NCBI GenBank assembly: GCA_021234155.1
Contig: JAJEKV010000002.1
Coordinates: forward strand, 43,021,203-43,085,202
Direction of reading: 5' to 3'
DNA length: 64,000 nt
Source: Isoetes taiwanensis
Lineage: Eukaryota > Streptophyta > Lycopodiopsida > Isoetales > Isoetaceae
Positions 55,006 to 64,000 of this stretch are shown piece by piece. The notes beneath the pieces are model-generated. The model did no database searches, was not told the DNA's origin, and saw only the letters and a list, made by a program, of their open reading frames with translations. The position numbers and the translations under genes were made by a program. The first letter of the stretch is position 1. Every line of letters begins with the position of its first letter.

Positions 55006-55075
55006 CACTCAAACAGTGCCCGAGAGGCACTTTCAAAACCTTTGAAAAGGGCCCTGGCACACTCTGTGAGGGGTG
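55006..55075. repeat. Hairpin repeat, copy 2
   Basis: CACTCAAACAGTG, GGCACTTTCAAAACC, TTTGAAAAGGGCCCTGG and ACTCTGTGAGGGG in the same order as in copy 1. It lies 145 bp beyond the stop codon of the H3-like frame. Confidence 0.75.
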
Positions 55076-55219
55076 CGGCTCAAAACAGTGACTTTTGTCC
55101 AAATTAACTAATTTTAATTACACATGTCATTATTACAACCTTATTAAATACAATCTTACGCTTTACAACTTGATCAAAACACTTTTCATATTTACAAAAA
55201 ATTTCATAATTACATTATA

Positions 55220-56340
55220 TTAGCAATCTTCCTTCTTTATGAACCTATCTAACTTCATATCTCTAGGCATACAGGTGACTCTCCTCGGATGGAGAGCACA
55301 TGCTAGGGAATCTTCGAAGTGATGAACTAACTTCTGCTCCGCTGCCTCCTGCAATGCAAGTAACATGTCATCTGTCACTCGCTTGGTCTTGTCGAATTCC
55401 TACAGGATTTCTCTGGTTAGTCTCGCGAATGCAGCCCTTGGAATTTGCAGTCCGTAGCTCCTCTGAAAATATCGAATCTCCCGAGCAGCTCTTGCAAAAT
55501 AGGAGTTCGACTTCCTCTTCATAGGTATCTTAGGTGGTACGGATCTCTCCGGGGGCGGCTTCAAGATGTTGGCTTTCCTCCCTCCATGTGCGTTACCTTA
55601 TTGGCTTCATAGTCCCTTGAGTACTCCTCGTACATCTTCATGTACTCTTGGTACTCCTTCAACTTCTTCCTGTACCCCCGCTCGTGCTTGAGTACAAAGG
55701 ATTCCCGTGCGGGTTTGCCCTTCTTGGGGTCAGTTGTTGGCTTCAGCCACTTCGGGTAGGGAGGTGCCGTTGCAGTTTCTTCCTCCTCATTGTTTGGATT
55801 TGAAGGCCCCGAGCCTTATGTTGGGCGAAAAATCCTTGATACATCCTCGTCCGACTCTGTGTTTGATGAAGATGATGGTGGTCTGTCGAGCTCCCGCTCC
55901 CTTATGCTAACCCCTTTGCTTGGTGTTGTTTTCGTTTTTCCCCGAGGTTTCTTTAGTAGTTCGGGGTCCTTCCATTTGGCCTTCTTCAATTTCTTGCGCT
56001 CCTCCTTCAATCTTCTGCGCTCCTCCTTCTCTGCAATTCTCTTTGCTCTCTTTCTCTTATCCATTTTCTTTAGCCGATATGCTAGCTCCTCTGGTAGTGG
56101 CTAGTCCTCCTCATCCTCCTCCTCTTCGCCATTGCCATGACCTTCAGGATTTTCTTGAGCATAAGGGTTTTGAGGTTGTTCTTGCTGGTCCTCCTCCTCA
56201 GCATCTGGATTGGGGTTAGGATTTTCTTCTTGCCTGGCTCGCTCTTGAGCCTTCCTAGCCTTATGTTCAACTGCAAGAACTTGGACGCTGGTGGAACCAT
56301 CTGGCATAACCACTCGAGTAGTTTGTTTGGTGCGGACCAT
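55220..56340 (-). pseudogene. Histone H3-like protein in the Gag position of an LTR element
   Basis: The frame starts MVRTKQTTR, nearly the H3 tail start ARTKQTAR, continues with an acidic Glu/Asp-rich part, a basic coiled-coil-like part (KRKRAKRIAEKEERRRLKEE), a PKWLKP segment and a Tyr/Lys/Glu helix. It ends in about 90 residues that align with the H3 fold: AAREIRYFQRS (alpha-N), FARLTREIL (alpha-1), [18 protein letters not shown] (alpha-2), [16 protein letters not shown] (loop 2 and alpha-3). Loop 1 has the length of canonical H3, not of CENH3. Restored length would be about 373 codons. It is broken by TAG at 56101, TAA at 55816, TAG at 55400 (where H3 has Gln) and a one-base loss near 55575. 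Upstream lie a hairpin repeat, a primer-binding site and an LTR. Confidence 0.8.
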
Positions 56341-56552
56341 GTTTTGAAATATGTCAATCGCCTTCTGAGCGCCTAAAAATCGCTTTCTTGGCCGAAGAGC
56401 AGCTAGCTGGAGAAGAAAGGTGAAAATGAAGAACCTAAGGGTCTATTAATTGGTCTGGGAGTTTTAGGGTTTGGACCTACTATACCATTATGTAAAGCAT
56501 TAGTGTTTGCTAGAATAATACATTAGGTTCTTTCAGGCAAAAGGTACTCTAC

Positions 56553-56623
56553 TACTCACACAGTGCGCGAGAAGCACTTTCAAAACTTTTGAAAATGCCC
56601 TGGGTGCACTCTGTGAAGGGTCA
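56553..56623. repeat. Hairpin repeat, copy 3, in the leader
   Basis: CTCACACAGTGCGCG, GCACTTTCAAAAC, TTTTGAAAATGCCCTGG and TGCACTCTGTGAAGGG, the same order as copies 1 and 2. It lies between primer-binding site and start codon of the H3-like frame. Confidence 0.75.
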
Positions 56624-56748
56624 CTCATTTTTTAGCTCTAACTTTAGTTTTTTAAATTCATGCTTGGGTTGTTATTCCCAAGGCTGAAGGTCTACTATTA
56701 GTCCTACAGGGAAATGGTCTGTGCCCGATCTTGGTCTACCAAGATCAT

Positions 56749-56761
56749 GGCTTTGATACCA
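56749..56761 (-). other. Primer-binding site
   Basis: TGGTATCAAAGCC on the minus strand, one base after the LTR end. It differs by one base from TGGTATCAGAGCC, the common initiator-tRNA-Met primer site of plant LTR retrotransposons. Confidence 0.8.
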
Positions 56762-56762
56762 C

Positions 56763-58281
56763 TGTGACGTCCCCTACTTCTTCTACGATGCTCCCATCGT
56801 ATTCGAAGGCGGAGTTTATCCCCCTGGCAGCCAAACTGTCAGAGGCCATCCACCTAGCATCAATCCTTTATCAGTGGATCGATGAGGAAGAATGAATGTG
56901 TCATTTATCCCGTCTTCCCTCGGGACTATCTTAGCAGCAGAAGCGTGAATAAATGTAAGGACATGACATCAAATGCAACAGAGTCACCTCGAAGGGTGAC
57001 TGTACCATAATATACATGTATCAACATATCAACATCATCATCATCAAAGGGATCCTACCGAAGGCTCAGACTCCAGGGTGTGGACTGAGGGCTTGGGTCT
57101 CCAGAAGCCATTGCAGACAGAATTCATAAGAGTGGATTGAGCTGGCATAGGAACATGGCTGTCGGGTAGTCCGCTCCATCCGCCCCTCCCAGTGTACACT
57201 TTGCAGAGTAGGTTGAAGCATCTAGGGACTGGACCGTAGCTGCTGGGTACGTAGCCAAAGGGGGCTACTACTAGGTTTCATCTCCCCAGCCCCGATGAGG
57301 CAGGAAGGGGATCACTCCCCCTCCAGAGGCATGCATGCCCTTCAAAGGTGGCTAGAGGGTCACTGCTCTTCTTCGACTTGAACCTCATTGAAGGTGGTTC
57401 ACTACCCAATAGGTGCCTTGCCCACACGTGGTGGCAAACCATTATGCCTAGCCCGCTGAGATCCCTGGTAGGCTTTACACACCAGAGGGATGAATCAGTG
57501 AAGGGACAAGTCCTCCTTATCCCACCGGCCTAGCCCCGCCACTCACAACCAGGCGCGGGCCGCATTAACAGGGACTTAATGAAGCTTATTTAGAATCATC
57601 TGCTACTGAAGATTTCAGGGTCTCTACCCCCCTTCCCACATACACTGGAGAGCATAGAATGGAACATCATCATCATAACAGATAATAGAACTGAGATACT
57701 GAATAATATCTAAACTATCTACCTAAACATACATGGTTAGGTTCATTCATTAAGGCTGGTGATCTTAGTACCTATAAGGCTGCTAAGACTGATCTAACAT
57801 ACTATCCTAGCTCATTGCCAGGCTATGAGTCGGCTTTGCACAACAGAATCACAGGTTACCTGATCCCTGGCTTGCTCCAGCTCCCCGAATCGCATCCATG
57901 CCTTCGTTCTTGCTGAAGACAGCTGCTCCTGAGAGAAGTGTTGTGCAAATGCAGCTCGACGGCGCCTGGCAATGCAAAATAGCAGTTTGGCTTGGCCGGA
58001 ATGGCCCAAGGAAGCCAACATGCAAAACTGGAAAGGGTTTAGGGTTTCCCCTTTTGTTCCTTTTACGTGAACTTTTAGGTTTAGGTTAGAAGGAACCAAT
58101 GGGGCTTTGCCATTTGGCAAAGGAGTTTAATTGCATATGTTTAATATACATGTGCAACATACGAGGTTGCCCCCTAGGTGCAACCCTTTACGGCTCTCAA
58201 GTACATGTCATGGTGACATGTACGCGTGACGTGGTAGTATAATATACGTATTCGGACCGTATATTATGTTGGAATGTCACA
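56763..58281 (-). mobile_element. 5' LTR (1519 bp) of the H3-bearing element
   Basis: On the minus strand it starts TGTGACATTCC at 58281 and ends GGGGACGTCACA at 56763, with matching terminal TGTGAC and GTCACA. The primer-binding site follows one base later. To the right the sequence continues directly as a LINE coding region, so the insertion boundary is sharp. The 3' LTR is not in the window's expected place. A 102-codon frame at 57812-58120 inside the LTR is not recognised. Confidence 0.75.
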
Positions 58282-59175
58282 ATGCACATATTACTTTTCG
58301 GCTATTGAGGAAAAAGCTTTTTGATGCATTAGTGCTACCAAGTGGCTTTATATGCAAGTGAGATATGGGGATCCTCACTTTGTAAATCCAAATGGAATGA
58401 GCTGGAATCACTGCAAAACACATGGATGCATTTAACTTTGAAGGTCAAGTAGGCTGTACCATATGAAATCATGTTGTTTGATAGTGGGTCTTTTCCCTTA
58501 GAGATACATGCTATGTACATGACAATAAAATATTTACAGAGAAAGAATGAGACAGATGATGGTACCTTGGTGAAGATAGCTTTGGATACTTCGAAACACC
58601 TTGCAATAGAGGGCAAAGCATGTCGTTACCGAGATCTGTGCAATTGGTCTGGAAAGTTCAATTTGTCTATTGACAGTAAACTTGATGGGTTTAAAAGGAA
58701 AGCTTTCTTAACCTACTGTGATTCATCTAGCAAGGCAAAGGTTGGTTACTACATTATAGATTTTAACTCTAGCAGAGAATACAGGATACATCCATATTTA
58801 TGCCATTATAGTGTGTCTCCTGGATTGGTTCGTGCCATTGCTTGCATCTGCATGAGCTCTCATAGATTGATGATAGAGTGCGGCCGCTGACCGAAAATTG
58901 ATGCTGCCCAAAGAATTTGCTCATGCAGTACCGACATTGAAACTGGAAAACATTCTATTTACTTCTGTGTTAAACATGATGTTATCTGCATCAAATATCC
59001 TATGATGTATCCCTCTAGATGCATTGTTTAATCAACATGATACTTTGCCTCGTATAGGCAAGTATATTCGTGAACTCCTAGAGAGTGCCAAATCTGTTGA
59101 GTTTACCAATACTGCTTGATTTATATTTGGGATGTTTGTCCCATAGCTCAAGGGTTTCCGTGAACGTTAATAAAA
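58282..59175 (+). pseudogene. LINE C-terminal region, interrupted by the LTR insertion
   Basis: The frame reads LYASEIWGSSLCKSKWNELE, then AVPYEIMLFDSGSFPLEIHAMYMTIKYLQ, a late RT-protein region of plant non-LTR elements. HRLMIECGR and a Cys/His-rich stretch (CSCSTDIETGKHSIYFC) follow, then IGKYIRELLESAKSVEF and a stop near 59119. Stops and shifts break it. The 5' part is cut off exactly at the LTR edge. Confidence 0.75.
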
Positions 59176-59233
59176 TATTATTATTATTATTATTATTAAT
59201 ATTAATATTAATATTATTATTATTATTATTAAT
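59169..59233. repeat. (ATT)n tail of the LINE
   Basis: About 60 bp of ATT/AAT units directly after the LINE 3' UTR. Several LINE clades end in such short tandem tails instead of poly(A). Confidence 0.8.
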
Positions 59234-61800
59234 AAATCGTTTCTTGTACCATTTAATACTGCTCCACTGAATCCATCTTTCATAAGGTTCCCTATGCTGT
59301 ATATCGTGGAAAAGCATTTAAAAGTATTTCCAAAAATATAAACATTTCTACACTTCATTAAAAAATAACGGCTAAGGCACATGATGTATCATTTTATACC
59401 ATGTCCAGGTTCCACAATGCATTCCCCTCACTAGTGCATTGATGGAGCCAGGTGTAATAGGACAGACAGTCATATCCTACAAGTGAATTGAATCATTATT
59501 ATTTTTATCATTAAGCTTAAAATTGATGAGTTTTTTACATGTCCTTATGGGACTACTACATTCCTTAAACATTCTATATGTATTCCATCAATATTAGGAC
59601 TATTAGAAGTTGTCTTGATGTTCAAACTTATAGCTTGAACATGGTTGCATTGGAAGAAATCAAGTCGTATCTTCGAGCTATTTCGAATTGTTAAACCTGC
59701 CACACTGAGATAAGATCTCTACAAGAAGAGAAATGCTTGAATATATACATGTAAGATTCCATTGCCGATTAGCTTCTTGATTCTATTTTATTCTTTAGAC
59801 CTTGATCCATTCACCAATAAAGGCTCCTACTATGTGCATATAGGTTCTAATTAGCCAAAATCTACTGATCCAAACTGGATTCTTCACTGCATAGTCACAT
59901 AAACAACTGGCACCGGAAGAAACTGGTATGGCCATGGGATGAAATCTGGGTCAGGTTTTCATAGCCATTCAATGCTGATAGGAGTAAATCCATTGATAAT
60001 GGAAATGTTTCTTCAGGAAAAACGTCATGCAAACACCAGCTTTATTCTTTCGGCAGGGATAACACGATTTTCCTTGGTTTTCTAATTTTCTTCGCCGTTA
60101 GATTAGAAAATCTTTAGATTTGACGGTTCACATCAATTTTAGCTGGCGCGTCAAGCCATGTGATAGGCTAAACTTGCAGCAAATCTTGTACCAAGGCAAG
60201 CCTGCGAAAAATCCGAAAATCTTAGTTTTTTATAATGCCATAAGCAGAGCAAAGACAAATTCTTAAATGTGCATATAGGCTACAATCCTCTCAATTAATG
60301 GATGCTGATATAGACAACAATACTTTCAAACTAAAATTGGCTCAATCATTTAACATTTTTGGTATGCCAATAGTATTTGTTTTTTCTTTAACAATGCTAT
60401 GGATATTTTTTCTTTAACAATGCTATGGATATAGCATAGGTGAGACCAACCTAAGTTATCGCTCCATTGCATAAGACCTCACTTCTCTAATAAATTGAAA
60501 AAAGTGACCTCTTGCACTTTCATAATTGACAATAAGCAAAGTTAGATATCTATAATAAACAATCTAGTTGATACTACTTACTTACTCCATGAGGCAACCT
60601 GGAAATAGAGATACTTAGGTGAAGAATACAAATGTTTGATAAATAGTCTTGGTCGTGGTCCATAAGGTCAATTGGCTGCTGTAGATTTTGTTAAATTTTT
60701 AATGTTAGGCTTAGATAAAAGAAAATCAACAAATGTAGACTGGAACAAAACTTAAGTACAAAGATTTAGTTGCATATTATTATATAATTTGTAGGACAAA
60801 AATAAAAATTTTATATTCAAGGACGAGTGTGATCCACGACTACAAAAACATCTTGCTAATAAAGAGCTACATGTCGCCTTCCTAAGCTGGACAAGTTGGT
60901 CTTTGGTTTAGATAACTTCATTATCCAGATCTTTAATATAAAACAACCTTCTATTCCACATGTGATAATAATTTCTCAAATCCCTCTGACAGGGACTCTG
61001 AACTCTAATACAAAATAACATGGTTGGTAAGTTGCTAATTGGAGGTCAAGGTTGGAATATTGAGTCATTTTCAATTAGGAGGACCTACCCCTATGTTGGG
61101 TTCCAAAGGAGGGTCCCCCAAAACACTACATGAGAAATTATCGAATCTCAAAGGAAGGAGACAATAATAATATAATAATGGACCCTAAACGCACCACATC
61201 AAAATGCATGGTTTAACATGATGTTTGCGGATTCAAATGGGTTTGTGGAGGGATTCTTGTGTGGCCTAATTGTCCTTCCAAATGGAACACTAAAAGTGAG
61301 AAATCTAGTTATAATTACACAAAGGCCAAAATACACTTCAATGGTCCATATAATGTGAATGTGGTCGGCATACCCTAATCCCTGTGCGCCCACGAAGGAA
61401 GGGAAAATCCAAAAACGTCCCCACAAGACTCCGACAAATTTGGAACTTGGGACACCACTATGGACCCTAAGACAATTGATCTCTTCTCAACCCCACCTAG
61501 AACATGCCGCTCTCGGCCCACCAAAATTGCAATCCACCCACACCCTCAGTAGCCATCATGAAGGATGCAGTCTTCTCGAACTAATCAACTGACACAACAC
61601 CACCACCCCTCTTCTCACCATCTGGGCACAACAAACCACATGACGTATGCGGTGTTAAGGAGGCTTAGAACTACCAGAAGGGGGGTCATGTCAAAAGAAT
61701 AATAAGAGAAACATGTACGAAGAATCAAGGAACAGAGGAAGTGGTGATGGGGTTGGAGATAGAAAACTACATGACCAAATCAAGTTATGCTAGGTGTTTG
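59234..61800. other. Unassigned stretch
   Basis: AT-rich with no recognised gene or repeat family. A 20-bp phrase with TTTTTTCTTTAACAATGC is repeated near 60383 and 60405. Confidence 0.35.
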
Positions 61801-63733
<1,933 letters not shown>

Positions 63734-64000
63734 ATGCTGTCTACAAACTACGGACATGAGCCACTTTCCGGCGAAAGTTTCGACAACAATCAAGGGCAAA
63801 TGCTGCATTCAAGCTCGGGCCCTTTGGGGACATCGAATTCGGAGAGCAATTCCGGCATGAAGGGGACGGAATCTGCATCAGCAAATGCGGCAAGGTCGTT
63901 GAGGATCAAGCCACAGCCGAATCAGGTGTTGAAGTGTCCGAGATGCCATTCTATGAACACCAAATTTTGCTACTACAACAACTACAGTCTGACGCAGCCG
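63734..64000 (+). CDS. Dof zinc-finger transcription factor, N-terminal part
   Basis: From the ATG at 63734, 89 codons stay open to the window edge. A Ser/Asn/Gly-rich leader precedes [20 protein letters not shown] and [13 protein letters not shown], the first half of the plant-specific Dof domain with the first two zinc-binding Cys (CPRC) and the [10 protein letters not shown] block. The third and fourth Cys lie beyond the window. Dof proteins are nuclear and bind AAAG sites. The start is the first ATG in the frame after a leader with splice sites. The subfamily cannot be told from this part. Confidence 0.95.
   Translation, partial: MLSTNYGHEPLSGESFDNNQGQMLHSSSGPLGTSNSESNSGMKGTESASANAARSLRIKPQPNQVLKCPRCHSMNTKFCYYNNYSLTQP

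Noticed and set aside
55220-55500. Histone fold as CENH3 (centromeric H3)
   Set aside because: Loop 1 has the canonical H3 length (16 residues between REI and ALQEA), while CENH3 has a longer loop. The LVHxFED similarity alone is not enough.
55400-56103. Stops in the H3-like frame repaired by U-to-C RNA editing, which is common in ferns and hornworts
   Set aside because: That editing is known from organelle transcripts only. This is nuclear repetitive DNA, and the frameshift would remain.

Overview
This is nuclear DNA of a land plant. The main evidence is a nine-exon protein kinase gene with plant-type GT-AG introns, the start of a Dof transcription factor gene, LysM receptor kinase debris, and many degraded LTR and non-LTR retroelements. 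A remnant that resembles a Replitron-type HUH endonuclease and the heavily eroded transposon content suggest a non-seed plant such as a fern. That is a guess; no species-specific marker was seen.

Layout. 0-1.6 kb: the 3' end of a gag-only LTR element (Gag zinc knuckle, polypurine tract, LTR). A broken copy of the same LTR lies at 6.9-7.4 kb. 3.7-4.0 kb: palindromic repeats. 5.8-6.8 kb: rearranged pieces of a LysM receptor kinase. 7.4-20.3 kb: fragments of LINEs, a Ty3/gypsy RT fragment and a satellite, separated by stretches I cannot assign. 21.2-28.9 kb, minus strand: an apparently intact gene of 1002 codons that joins an ANTH (clathrin-adaptor type) domain to a Raf-like kinase domain, with a LINE in its last intron and a small MITE in its upstream region. 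31.4-31.9 kb: the HUH remnant. 32.9-36.6 kb: two tandem arrays, one GC-rich with a recurrent GGCTGATAACGGGG motif, one with a 198-bp period. 38.5-45.6 kb: more LINE, LTR and integrase fragments. 45.9-52.65 kb, minus strand: a nearly full Ty3/gypsy chromovirus with perfect heat-shock elements in its LTRs. 54.8-58.3 kb, minus strand: an LTR (1519 bp) and primer-binding site followed, in the Gag position, by a decayed reading frame that starts like histone H3 and ends in a clear H3 histone fold. This element sits inside a LINE 3' end (58.3-59.2 kb). 61.8-62.0 kb: (AG)99. 63.7-64.0 kb: the 5' coding end of a Dof gene.

Only two host genes look alive here, the ANTH-Raf kinase and the Dof factor. 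Nearly everything else is mobile DNA in different stages of decay. The strongest candidate for something undescribed is the LTR element that carries a histone H3-like protein. Next come the ANTH-Raf architecture, the heat-shock elements of the chromovirus LTR, and several unrelated families of short hairpin repeats whose stems vary in a compensatory way. All coordinates and translations were worked out by eye, and no similarity search was run.
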